From Verrucomicrobiia bacterium (GTDB lineage: Bacteria; Verrucomicrobiota; Verrucomicrobiia; Limisphaerales; UBA11358): a stretch of DNA of 42,113 nucleotides. The number at the start of each line of letters is the position of its first letter. Position 1 is the first letter of the stretch. A program made the translations under genes and the position numbers. Shown here one piece after another: positions 32,943-41,110 of this stretch. The DNA lies in NCBI GenBank assembly GCA_031290985.1, contig JARLJW010000078.1, positions 1-42,113 on the forward strand, written 5' to 3'. A model generated the notes under the pieces. The model did not search any database, had not been told where the DNA came from, and saw only the letters and a program-made list of their open reading frames with translations.

Positions 32943-34028
32943 TCATTTGGTGGTGACGGACTTTTCAGTTTTTGCGGGTGAACCTGCGCGCAGCGCGTGC
33001 AAAATGGCGTGCGGAATGTGGTCGAGCGGCAGCACCCGGTCCACCACGCCCAGTTCCACGGCAGCCCGCGGCATGCCGTAAACCACGCACGTCTGTTCGT
33101 TCTGCACCAGATTGATGGCCCCCGCCGCCTTGAGCTGCTGCATGCCCTGGGCGCCATCACGGCCCATGCCGGTGAGGATCACGCCCACGGCGGACGCCCC
33201 GGCACAACGCGCGGCGGAATTGAACAACATGTCCACGGCCGGCCGCGTATGATGTATCGGCGGATCCTGCCGAAGCTGTACCCGGTAAGCATTATTTTCC
33301 CAGACGACGACCATGTGGTAGTCGCCCGGAGCGATGAGCGCCGTGCCGGGACGCACTTCGTCGCCATGGGTCGCTTCGCGCACCTCGAAGGCGCAGGCTT
33401 CATTCAAGCGTTCGGCAAAGGTCTTGGAAAACACCGGCGGGATGTGTTGCACGATCAGGATTCCCGGCAGGCCGGCGGGCAGGCGCGTGAGTACGTCCTT
33501 GATGGCCTCGGTGCCGCCGGTGGAGGCGCCCATGACGATCAATTGCCGGGGCTGGTAATGCCCGCCGCCTTCGGCCTGCGTGATGGGCGCGGACTTGGGG
33601 CCGGAAGGACGGAGATTGCTGAGGCGGGCGCGCATGGCGCCCTTGACACGGCGGGCAAGCTGTTCGCGCAAATCGCCGAGGTTCCACGCGGACTGCGGCT
33701 TGGCCAGCACGTCCACCGCGCCATATTCCATGGCGTCCAGCGCCGCGCGCGACCCGGCCTGCGTCAAGGAACTGATGACGATCACCGGCATGGGGCGGTG
33801 CTGCTGCAGGATGCGGAGAAAGGTTAAGCCGTCCATGCGCGGCATCTCGATATCCAACGTCATGACATCGGGATTCAATTCCAAAATGCGCTCGCGGGCC
33901 ACAAACGGGTCGCAGGCGGTGCCGATGACCTCGATCTCGGGGTCCAATGACAAGGACTCGGTGATCATCCGGCGCACGACGGCCGAATCATCCACCACGA
34001 GGACACGAATTTTTTTTACGGCGCTCAT
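32943..34028 (-). CDS. cheB: Chemotaxis methylesterase CheB
   Basis: A receptor-glutamate methylesterase/deamidase that resets chemoreceptors when phosphorylated by CheA. From the ATG at 34028 it is 361 residues. The N-terminal receiver has D13-D14 and phospho-Asp59 in MTLDIEMPRMDG. The linker is about 120-165. The C-terminal esterase domain carries the serine in VMGASTGGTEAI, the histidine in VQHIPPVFS and the aspartate in LTGMGRDGAQGM. Its start overlaps the stop of the HDOD gene by four bases (ATGA), suggesting coupled translation. Earlier in-frame starts lie inside the HDOD gene and are rejected. Confidence 0.95.
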   Translation of the reverse strand: MSAVKKIRVLVVDDSAVVRRMITESLSLDPEIEVIGTACDPFVARERILELNPDVMTLDIEMPRMDGLTFLRILQQHRPMPVIVISSLTQAGSRAALDAMEYGAVDVLAKPQSAWNLGDLREQLARRVKGAMRARLSNLRPSGPKSAPITQAEGGGHYQPRQLIVMGASTGGTEAIKDVLTRLPAGLPGILIVQHIPPVFSKTFAERLNEACAFEVREATHGDEVRPGTALIAPGDYHMVVVWENNAYRVQLRQDPPIHHTRPAVDMLFNSAARCAGASAVGVILTGMGRDGAQGMQQLKAAGAINLVQNEQTCVVYGMPRAAVELGVVDRVLPLDHIPHAILHALRAGSPAKTEKSVTTK

Positions 34029-34900
34029 GACATGTTCATAAATTGATCCACCTTGTCGAACGAGGCGCGCACATCCGCGACCATCGTTTCCAGGCGGTCT
34101 TCGCGTATCTCCAGGATGGCGATGCTCTGCGGGTTCACCCGCACGGCAAAGCCGTCCCAGCCGGGGGCGGAGCCGGCGAGGTGCGCCAGGCAGTTCGCCA
34201 GATGGGTCACGACGGAAAGCTGCGGCGCCGGCTCGAACACGGGATTGTGGTGGTTGGCCGTGGCCTCGATGATCTGCTCGGGTAGGAGCCAGGTTTGCAA
34301 CAAACACGCGCCGACCTCGGCGTGGTCGGTGCCCAGCACGACCTTTTCGGCCTCGGCGCGGGAAATCTTCTGCTGCTCAACCAGTTGGCGGATGGCAGCC
34401 TGCAGGTCCGGGGTGAGCGCCTGGCTCATCACGAGCTTGCCGATGTCATGCAGCAGGCCAACGGTGAAGGCCACGGGTTTTTCAATGCTCATGCCGGTGG
34501 CTTCCTCGGCGATGATCTCCGCCGCCGAGGCGGTGATGAGCGAATGCCGCCACAGTTCGCTGGCCTCGACGGCGTAACCAGGCAGCGGCACCACCATGGC
34601 GCTGCCAAAGGCGAGCGTGAGCACAATGTGCAAAATCTGTTGGTGCCCCAAAATGAGCACGGCCTGATCCACGGAGGCCACGGGTTCATCCAGGCCGAAA
34701 TAGGGCGAATTGCAGGCCCGCAACAATTTGGCGGTGAGAATGTTGTCGCACTTGATGGCGTTGACGATCTCGTCGTTGTCGGCTTCGGGCTGGTCGAGGA
34801 GGTTGACGAGCTTGAGCGCGGCCTGCGAGACGGGCGGCAGGTTTTTCACGCGGTCAACGAGTTGTTGCGCGGGCGGAGACGGGTTGAGGCTTGCTGTCAT
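34025..34900 (-). CDS. HDOD domain signalling protein
   Basis: A 291-residue HDOD protein, a helical domain related to HD phosphohydrolases that usually acts in signalling rather than catalysis. Here HD-type residues are visible: LWRHSL, LLHDIGKL, TDHAEVG and NHH. That is unusual, since many HDOD proteins have lost them, so enzymatic activity is possible. It lies between cheD (6 bp) and cheB (4-bp overlap) in the chemotaxis operon. A truncated relative forms the N-terminal half of the protein at 31301-32032. A role in linking nucleotide signals to chemotaxis is inference. Confidence 0.88.
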   Translation of the reverse strand: MTASLNPSPPAQQLVDRVKNLPPVSQAALKLVNLLDQPEADNDEIVNAIKCDNILTAKLLRACNSPYFGLDEPVASVDQAVLILGHQQILHIVLTLAFGSAMVVPLPGYAVEASELWRHSLITASAAEIIAEEATGMSIEKPVAFTVGLLHDIGKLVMSQALTPDLQAAIRQLVEQQKISRAEAEKVVLGTDHAEVGACLLQTWLLPEQIIEATANHHNPVFEPAPQLSVVTHLANCLAHLAGSAPGWDGFAVRVNPQSIAILEIREDRLETMVADVRASFDKVDQFMNMS

Positions 34901-34906
34901 ACGAGT

Positions 34907-35425
34907 TCAGAGCGCATAAAGTTCGGACCCGGGAGATTTGATCGTCGTGGTCCCATTGGCGAGATCCAGCCGCAGCGTGCGGGAGGACACGCCGCCGGTG
35001 TCATTGGCATGGATGTTCAAACCTTGTTGGGCCAGGAGTTTCTTAAAGGATTCAATGTTGCGGATGCCGATGTTGAAAACCCCCTGGGCATCCAGCAATT
35101 GCGAGCCGCCGGCAACCTTGACGACGAGGCGGGTTCGGTCCGCCCCCAGATTATAGGCCGCATGAAACAGGCGGGGCACGCCGGTATCGACAAACATATA
35201 CGGCATCTCGGCCGCCTTGGTCGCATCAATGTTCGAATCAGGCAGCATGAGATGCAGCAAACCGCCGATTTTTTTCAGCGGGTCGTAAATGGTGATGCCG
35301 AGGCAGGAACCGAGGGAGTAGGTGACAATTTCCGCGCTGGCATCGTTGCTCACCGCCATGTCCGCCACGCCGACCACAAGGGTCTTGCGCGGTGGCGGAA
35401 TGACCCATCGGTTTGTCGGAGGCAT
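34907..35425 (-). CDS. cheD: Chemoreceptor glutamine deamidase CheD
   Basis: It deamidates receptor glutamines and in some bacteria binds CheC/CheX-type phosphatases to modulate them. With the ATG at 35425 it is 172 residues. The catalytic cysteine is Cys41 in YSLGSCLGI and the histidine is His58 in GGLLHLMLP, both in the conserved CheD positions. A TTG four codons upstream is an alternative start. It is the first gene of the minus-strand chemotaxis operon (cheD, HDOD, cheB, cheX, cheY, HDOD-CheX, cheA) and faces away from the histidine-kinase gene at 35713. Its promoter should lie in 35426-35712. Confidence 0.93.
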   Translation of the reverse strand: MPPTNRWVIPPPRKTLVVGVADMAVSNDASAEIVTYSLGSCLGITIYDPLKKIGGLLHLMLPDSNIDATKAAEMPYMFVDTGVPRLFHAAYNLGADRTRLVVKVAGGSQLLDAQGVFNIGIRNIESFKKLLAQQGLNIHANDTGGVSSRTLRLDLANGTTTIKSPGSELYAL

Positions 35426-35712
35426 AAATAAAATCAATTGTGCCGCCCAGGGAGCCGGGCGTTGACCGTGGCAGGTTCTGGATGTCGCCGTTCATGGAAC
35501 ATTTTTCGTGTCGCGGATCGAACCAGGCGCCCGATCAAAGTGCACCCCGTCCAGCCAGTTTCGTCTGCATGGCCACCGTTGTTATCGGCCGGGGCGGGTG
35601 CGGCTTGAGGAATTTTTTGCCGCCCGAAAACTTTTGCCGGTCGGGCTCAAGTGCCCGCCACTTTTGGCCGAAAGGAATACGGGACAAATTGTCTCTTCGC
35701 GAAACATCTGAA
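35426..35712. other. Divergent intergenic region cheD / histidine kinase
   Basis: These 287 bp must hold promoters for both the cheD operon and the kinase-cheR pair. A frame in phase with the kinase is open from 35440 (GTG), but its sequence has no domain similarity and begins right at cheD, so I treat it as non-coding. CTTGAG (35604-35609) and CTCAAG (35646-35651) form a spaced inverted pair that could be an operator. I do not see a convincing sigma-28 or sigma-54 promoter. Confidence 0.4.
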
Positions 35713-38244
35713 ATGAGCACCATTTTGAACGAGTGTGAGCCGGCGGACCCGGCGGGAACCAACCCAGCCCGGCCACGCCCGCCCGGCAAGCCCCGGGGTG
35801 CCGAACAGGAATTATTCTGGCAAAACCGGGAGCTGACGGCCTTTCACCGCATCTCCGAGGTGATGTTGTCCGGCGGCTCGGAGCAGTCGGTCTTCGACAC
35901 CATCGCTCGCGAGACCAGCGGCATGACGGATTTCCCGATGGTGTCCATCGAGCTGTGTGACTTCAACCGCGCGGTGATGATCTACCGCGGCGCGCACGGC
36001 ATCCCGTTGCATGAGATGCCGTCGCCGTTCGAGGTGCCGATGGATGTGACGCTTTCCGGCCAGGTCGCGCACACCGGTGAGATCCTGATCGAAAACAACG
36101 TCGCCGGCCGGCGCGAATATGCGGCGCCCATCCTGCGCATCCTGGGGGTGCAAACCTTTGTCTGCGTGCCCATCAAATCGGACGGGAAAATCATCGGGAC
36201 GCTTTCGCTGGCCCATCACCAGCAGATTGAAGTCGAGCCGCGCGTGGTGAAGGCGGCGACGGGGCTGGCCAATTATCTGGCCACCCAGTTTGACCGCCTG
36301 CTGGCGCGCGAGGCGGCGCGGCGGAGCGAGGCGGAGCTGTCCATCGTCTATGACCGGGTGCCGAATGTGCTGTGCCTCTTCGACGAAGACCTGCAGATCG
36401 TCCGCGCCAACCATGCCGCGATCGATTTCGCGTGCCAGGGCAAGGAAATCAGCTCGCCGCTGCGGCTGGGGGAATTTTTCCGGTGCAAAAACCATTCCAC
36501 CGAAGCGGGCGCCGGCTGCGGCCAGCCGGCCGTCTGCCTGGGCTGCAACCTGCGGCGCGTGCTCCTCGAGACGCTCACGACCGGCCGGAGCATGAAACAG
36601 GTGCGGATGACGAAGACCCTGATGCGCGAAGGCGGGCCGGTGCAGGTGGTGCTGCTGGTCTCGACCGAGCGCATCCAGTTCCACAACACCGTGCGCGTGC
36701 TGATGTGCCTGGAGGACATCACCAAAAATGTCCGCGCCGACGAACAGATCCGTTCGCAGGCGGCGCTGCTGGACATCACGCAGGACGCGATTTTTGTCCG
36801 TGATTTTTCGGACCGGGTGATCTATTGGAACGCCGGCGCCCAACGGCTTTACGGCTGGACGCCCGCCGAGGCGCAGCGCAGCACCAGTACGGAACTGCTG
36901 GCCTGCCAGGATCCGACCGAGACCACCCGCGCTTTGCAGGCGGTCATGCACGCCGGCGAATGGACGGGCGAAATGAAACACAAATCCCGCGACGGACGGG
37001 AATTGATCATCCAAAGCCGCTGGACCTTGATGCGGGAGCGGGACGGCCGGCCCAAGGCCATCCTCATCGTCAACGCGGATATCACGGAGAAAAAGCAGCT
37101 CGAGTCGCAACTGCTGCGCGGCCAGCGGCTGGAAAGCATCGGCACGCTGGCCAGCGGGCTGGCGCACGATCTGAACAACGTGCTCGCCCCCATCATGATG
37201 GCCGTGCAGTTCATCAAGGACAATACGGAGGATGATGGCATCAAGGCCTGCTTCCTGACGCTCGAAACCTGTTCCCGCCGCGGGGCCGACATCATCCGCC
37301 AGGTGCTGATGTTCGCCCGCGGGGTCGAGGGCCAGCGCATTTTGATCAACCCCAAGCATCTCATCCAGGAGATGCAGCGCATTGCCCGCGAGACCTTCCC
37401 CCGCTCCATCGAGGTCAACACGAGCATCGCCAAGCAGCCCTGCATCCTGTTGGGCGACGCCACGCAGATCCAGCAGGTCATCATGAACCTCTGCGTCAAC
37501 GCCCGCGATGCCATGCCCAACGGCGGCACCCTGACCATCGGCCTGAGCCGGGTGGAACTCGACATCGCCGGCGCCAAAATCCATCCGAAGGCCAAGCCGG
37601 GCAGTTACGTCGTCATTTCCGTGTCCGACACGGGCACGGGAATTCCGGGCGACCTGCTGGACAAGATTTTCGACCCGTTTTTCACCACCAAGCCGCTCGG
37701 CCAGGGCACGGGGCTCGGCCTGCCGACCGTCCTGGGGATCACGGAAAACCACGGCGGCTTTGTGCATCTGCAAAGCCAGCCGGGTTGCGGCACCACGTTC
37801 CGCATCCACATCCCCGCTGCGCCGGGCGAAAATGAATCGGCCGAAAGAGAAAATACGCCCGGCGAAAACGTGAAGGGCAACAACGAGTTGATCCTGGTGG
37901 TGGACGACGAGCCGGCCGTGCGCCGGCTCGCGAGCGCCATCTTGAACCGCAACGGCTACCGCACCATCACCGCCGCCGAGGGACGCGAAGGCGCGGCCGT
38001 CTTCGCCAAGAACTGCGATGAGATCCGGCTGGTGGTGAGCGACGTGATGATGCCGCAGCAGGACGGCCCGGCGATGTTGCGTGAATTGAAACTGCTCCGG
38101 CCCGGCTTGAAGAGCGTCGTCATCACCGGGCTGGGCGAGGAAAACCGCGTGGCCGAAGCCAAGGCGGCGGGGGCGGACGTGGTGCTGCAAAAACCATTCA
38201 CGGCAGATGAATTGCTGAAGGATGTCAAACGGCTGCTGTCATAA
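35713..38244 (+). CDS. Hybrid histidine kinase: GAF-PAS-PAS-HisKA-HATPase-REC
   Basis: An 843-residue soluble-looking sensor kinase. A GAF domain (about 45-190) is followed by a PAS-like domain (about 200-335) that contains Cys258-x10-Cys269-x5-Cys275-x2-Cys278, then a second PAS (about 340-465). The HisKA phospho-His is His485 in GLAHDLNNVLAP. The HATPase domain has NLCVNARDAM, DTGTGI and GTGLGLPTV. A C-terminal receiver has its Asp777 in VVSDVMMPQQDG. The four cysteines could bind zinc or an iron-sulphur cluster, giving a redox or metal input. No membrane segment is seen. The start was chosen at the ATG at 35713, where similarity begins. It ends 1 bp before cheR. Confidence 0.92.
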   Translation: MSTILNECEPADPAGTNPARPRPPGKPRGAEQELFWQNRELTAFHRISEVMLSGGSEQSVFDTIARETSGMTDFPMVSIELCDFNRAVMIYRGAHGIPLHEMPSPFEVPMDVTLSGQVAHTGEILIENNVAGRREYAAPILRILGVQTFVCVPIKSDGKIIGTLSLAHHQQIEVEPRVVKAATGLANYLATQFDRLLAREAARRSEAELSIVYDRVPNVLCLFDEDLQIVRANHAAIDFACQGKEISSPLRLGEFFRCKNHSTEAGAGCGQPAVCLGCNLRRVLLETLTTGRSMKQVRMTKTLMREGGPVQVVLLVSTERIQFHNTVRVLMCLEDITKNVRADEQIRSQAALLDITQDAIFVRDFSDRVIYWNAGAQRLYGWTPAEAQRSTSTELLACQDPTETTRALQAVMHAGEWTGEMKHKSRDGRELIIQSRWTLMRERDGRPKAILIVNADITEKKQLESQLLRGQRLESIGTLASGLAHDLNNVLAPIMMAVQFIKDNTEDDGIKACFLTLETCSRRGADIIRQVLMFARGVEGQRILINPKHLIQEMQRIARETFPRSIEVNTSIAKQPCILLGDATQIQQVIMNLCVNARDAMPNGGTLTIGLSRVELDIAGAKIHPKAKPGSYVVISVSDTGTGIPGDLLDKIFDPFFTTKPLGQGTGLGLPTVLGITENHGGFVHLQSQPGCGTTFRIHIPAAPGENESAERENTPGENVKGNNELILVVDDEPAVRRLASAILNRNGYRTITAAEGREGAAVFAKNCDEIRLVVSDVMMPQQDGPAMLRELKLLRPGLKSVVITGLGEENRVAEAKAAGADVVLQKPFTADELLKDVKRLLS

Positions 38245-38245
38245 T

Positions 38246-39139
38246 ATGAAAACCACAACTTTTTTCAGGTCCAAGTCCCCGGGAACGGGAGCCGTGCCGC
38301 CGGCGAACACGACGCTGGACAACGAAGACTTTCAATTTTTGCGCGAACTCATCTATGAGCGCAGCCGCATCAATCTGGGGCCGGACAAACGCGTATTGAT
38401 CACCTCCCGGCTCGCCAAGCGGCTGCGGGAACTGCGGCTGGATGGCTATGCGGAATACTGCGCCCTGCTCCGTTCGCCGGCGGGGGAAAAGGAACTGACC
38501 TTTCTCATCGACCGCATCTCGACCAACCACACGCACTTTTTCCGCGAGCTGAAACATTTTGAGTTTTTGGAGCACAAATTCCTGCCGGCCTGGCGGGCCA
38601 ATCATGCGACCCGCAGCGAGGCGTTGCGGGTCTGGAGCGCGGCCAGTTCCACCGGCGAGGAGCCCTACACCATTGCCATCCATCTGGCGGAACATCTGGC
38701 GGCGGCGGAAGAAGGTGCCTGGCAGATCGAGGCGACGGACATCTCCACGCGCGTCCTGGCTCTGGCGCGGCACGGGGTCTACCCCGAGGAAAAACTTACC
38801 GGCGTGAGCGCCGAGCAGGTCCGCCGGCATTTTCAAAAAGGCGTGGGTGACCGTGCCGGCGAGTTTCGCGTCAAGGCCGGGTTGCGGGAGCGCGTGCGCT
38901 TTCAACATTTGAACCTGCTGCAACCGCCTTATCCGTTCAAGCAGCCGTTCCATGTGATCTTTTGCCGGAATGTGATGATTTATTTTGACCGGCCCACCCA
39001 GGAGGCGCTGGTGGCCTCGCTGACCGACTGGCTGGTGCCGGGCGGCCATCTGCTGGTGGGCCATTCGGAAAGCCTGGGCAACATCAAGCACGGCCTGAAG
39101 CTGGTGCAACCGGCGGTCTATCTGAAGCCGCCGGCATAG
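38246..39139 (+). CDS. cheR: Chemotaxis receptor methyltransferase CheR
   Basis: A SAM-dependent methyltransferase that modifies glutamates on chemoreceptors, opposing CheB. 297 residues: N-terminal helical domain LDNEDFQFLRELIYERSRI, then RISTNHTHFFRELKHFEFL, the SAM loop VWSAASSTGEEPYTIA, EATDISTRVLALA, and FHVIFCRNVMIYFD. All match CheR in order. The ATG at 38246, one base after the kinase stop, was chosen; an ATG at 38222 inside the kinase gene is possible but adds only eight unrelated residues. No C-terminal TPR extension is present. Confidence 0.95.
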   Translation: MKTTTFFRSKSPGTGAVPPANTTLDNEDFQFLRELIYERSRINLGPDKRVLITSRLAKRLRELRLDGYAEYCALLRSPAGEKELTFLIDRISTNHTHFFRELKHFEFLEHKFLPAWRANHATRSEALRVWSAASSTGEEPYTIAIHLAEHLAAAEEGAWQIEATDISTRVLALARHGVYPEEKLTGVSAEQVRRHFQKGVGDRAGEFRVKAGLRERVRFQHLNLLQPPYPFKQPFHVIFCRNVMIYFDRPTQEALVASLTDWLVPGGHLLVGHSESLGNIKHGLKLVQPAVYLKPPA

Positions 39140-39385
39140 GGCGTGTTGACCGCCCCGCCCAGGGAGCACGGGAACACGGCTGCCTCGCCGGCAACGGCCA
39201 GCCGTCCCCGGCCTTGCCCGGAAAGCTTGGGTACCATGGCGACGATTAATTAGCATAACCAATCAATCTCCTGATTTATTTGAAGCCGGCCGCATAATAA
39301 AACTTAACCCTCCGCCTGAACCACCGATATGCAGCCTATCTTGATTATTTTAATCACACCAAAATTGTTCAACGCATAACAAAAA
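39140..39385. other. Intergenic region before the porin-like gene
   Basis: Its first half is GC-rich, with a possible hairpin ACGGCTG...CAGCCGT (about 39176-39205). The second half is AT-rich, and CTTGATTATTTTAATCACACC (39340-39360, 21 bases seen as a block) could hold a promoter for 39386. Evidence is weak. No gene is present. Confidence 0.35.
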
Positions 39386-40621
39386 ATGAAAAACAGCAAA
39401 AGAACTCACTCAGCCATCCTGGCACTGACTGCAACCATCATGGCGGCGGGCGGCGCGCAGGCGTATGAACTGAAACTCGGCACCAACATGCCGCCCATCG
39501 ACATCCATGGCTTCGCCAGCCAGGGCTTTTTGGCTTCCACCAAATACAACTATCTGGCCAACAACACCAAGGATGGTTCCTTCAAATTCTCGGAGGCCGC
39601 CGTCAACGTTTCCATGAATCCGTTTCCGCGCACGCATATTGCCGCCCAGGGGTTCTTGTTCGATGTGGGCAATGTGGGTCAATATTACCCGGCCCTGGAT
39701 TACGCCTCCATTGACTATACTTTTTGCGACCAGTTCGGTGTTCGCGCCGGACGCATTCGCCGCCCAGAAGGCATTTACAACGCGATTCAGGACGTTGATC
39801 TGGCCCGCACGTCAATCTTGCTGCCCCAAGGCATGTATGACGCCCGCTACCGCGATTTCTCCGGATCCATTGATGGTGGTTCATTGTTCGGCAACGTCAA
39901 TATGAGCAAAGCCGGCAGCTTCTCCTATGAAGCCTATCTCGGCAATGTCAACCTGACCGACGATGGCGGCATCGCCCGGCTGTTGCAGGATGACTTCGGC
40001 AAGGCACCCACCCAATACAAAGGGGTGGAAGGCTTTACGGAAGGCGGCGTCCAGCTCTGGTGGAATACGCCCATTGACGGCTTGCGCGCCGGATTCGCCA
40101 TGTATGACGCGCTGGGATTTGGCTATAAATACAATGTGAATATCCCCCCGAACTTGGGCGGCGGCTTATATCACGCCCAGCTTGATTCCCCGACCGAGCA
40201 CTACTCGCTGGAGTATACCGTGAAGAACTGGACTTTCCAGACGGAGTACAAGCACAACGGCTATGAAAGCTATACCGTGCATAACGGAGTTTCCACCGGC
40301 GGCGTGGTCCATTCCGCAGCCGACGTCTGGTATGCCGGGGCGGCGTATCGTTTCAACAAGTGGTTCGAAACCGGTGTTTACTATACCGAAGACTATGCAA
40401 ATGTGGACGACCGCGACGGCTCGAAAACTGGCAAAGGATCCGATGCTTATCAAAAAGATCTGGCCCTGTCCCTCCGCTTCGATCCGAAACCCTGGTGGGT
40501 GATCAAAGCGGAAGTCCACTACATCCGGGGAACCGCCCTGCTGGATGACAACCTCGACAACCCGTCCCGCAACGGTGACGGTTGGTTCATGCTCGCCATG
40601 AAGACCACGGTCAGCTTCTAA
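39386..40621 (+). CDS. Outer-membrane beta-barrel, porin-like
   Basis: A 411-residue secreted protein. It has a clear signal peptide (MKNSKRTHSAILALTATIMAAGGAQA, cleavage after AQA at about 26), followed by IHGFASQGFL and alternating amphipathic strands typical of a barrel. The C-terminus KTTVSF ends with Phe, the usual recognition residue for the BAM complex. It probably forms a small-molecule channel in the outer membrane. The family is not identified more closely. It is followed 18 bp later by a small PstS-like periplasmic protein, which suggests joint uptake or capture of one ligand. Confidence 0.82.
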   Translation: MKNSKRTHSAILALTATIMAAGGAQAYELKLGTNMPPIDIHGFASQGFLASTKYNYLANNTKDGSFKFSEAAVNVSMNPFPRTHIAAQGFLFDVGNVGQYYPALDYASIDYTFCDQFGVRAGRIRRPEGIYNAIQDVDLARTSILLPQGMYDARYRDFSGSIDGGSLFGNVNMSKAGSFSYEAYLGNVNLTDDGGIARLLQDDFGKAPTQYKGVEGFTEGGVQLWWNTPIDGLRAGFAMYDALGFGYKYNVNIPPNLGGGLYHAQLDSPTEHYSLEYTVKNWTFQTEYKHNGYESYTVHNGVSTGGVVHSAADVWYAGAAYRFNKWFETGVYYTEDYANVDDRDGSKTGKGSDAYQKDLALSLRFDPKPWWVIKAEVHYIRGTALLDDNLDNPSRNGDGWFMLAMKTTVSF

Positions 40622-40639
40622 ACCTCAAGGAAACTGATT

Positions 40640-41065
40640 ATGAAAAAAAATCTGATTAAGACCGGCTGCCTTGCCATCGGCTTGTGCCTCGGCGCTTTTC
40701 AGGCGCAAGCCTTGGACGGCGCGGTGGTGATCGCCAATTCGAGCGTCGCCGCCGACAGCCTCTCCGCCGATGCCCTCAAGGACATCCTGACCGGCAAAAC
40801 CAAGTATTGGGACGGTGGCCAGGCGGTCATCATCACCATCCTGCCCGACAAGACAGATGCCGCCCTGCAACAGGCCTGCGGCATGGATACCAGCGCCTTC
40901 AAAACGTTCTGGCAACGCCTCGCCTTTTCCGGTCGCGGTCAGGAGCCCAAAAAGGCTGCGGACGCCGCCGAACTGGTTCAAATCGTCGCCACCACCAAGG
41001 GCGCCATCGCCATCGTGCCGGCCGACGCGGCCTTGACCGGGGTGAAAAAGCTCGAAATCAAATAA
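40640..41065 (+). CDS. Small PstS-like periplasmic substrate-binding protein
   Basis: A 141-residue protein with a signal peptide (about 1-24, ending AQA) and a compact PBP-like domain: VVIANSSVAADSLSADALKDILTGKTKYWDGG, then TFWQRLAFSGRG and ATTKGAIAIVPADAA. These are typical of short members related to phosphate-binding PstS but less than half its usual length. It has a good ribosome site (AAGGAAA, 6 bases before the ATG). No permease or ATPase genes are near, so it is probably not part of a standard ABC importer. Between a porin-like gene and a chemoreceptor gene, it may present a ligand (phosphate or another oxyanion) to the receptor. Confidence 0.78.
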   Translation: MKKNLIKTGCLAIGLCLGAFQAQALDGAVVIANSSVAADSLSADALKDILTGKTKYWDGGQAVIITILPDKTDAALQQACGMDTSAFKTFWQRLAFSGRGQEPKKAADAAELVQIVATTKGAIAIVPADAALTGVKKLEIK

Positions 41066-41110
41066 CTTCTCGCGCCGCAGTCAAGCCTGCGGCGCGACCT
41101 CTTTAATTCC

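Noticed and set aside
35440..35712. N-terminal extension of the histidine kinase from a GTG
   Set aside because: No domain or helix pattern, and it begins directly at cheD in the divergent promoter region. The ATG at 35713 precedes the GAF domain.
35812..38190. Minus-strand open frame of 792 codons
   Set aside because: It is antisense to the hybrid histidine kinase, whose HisKA, ATPase and receiver motifs are complete. Composition is typical of a shadow frame.
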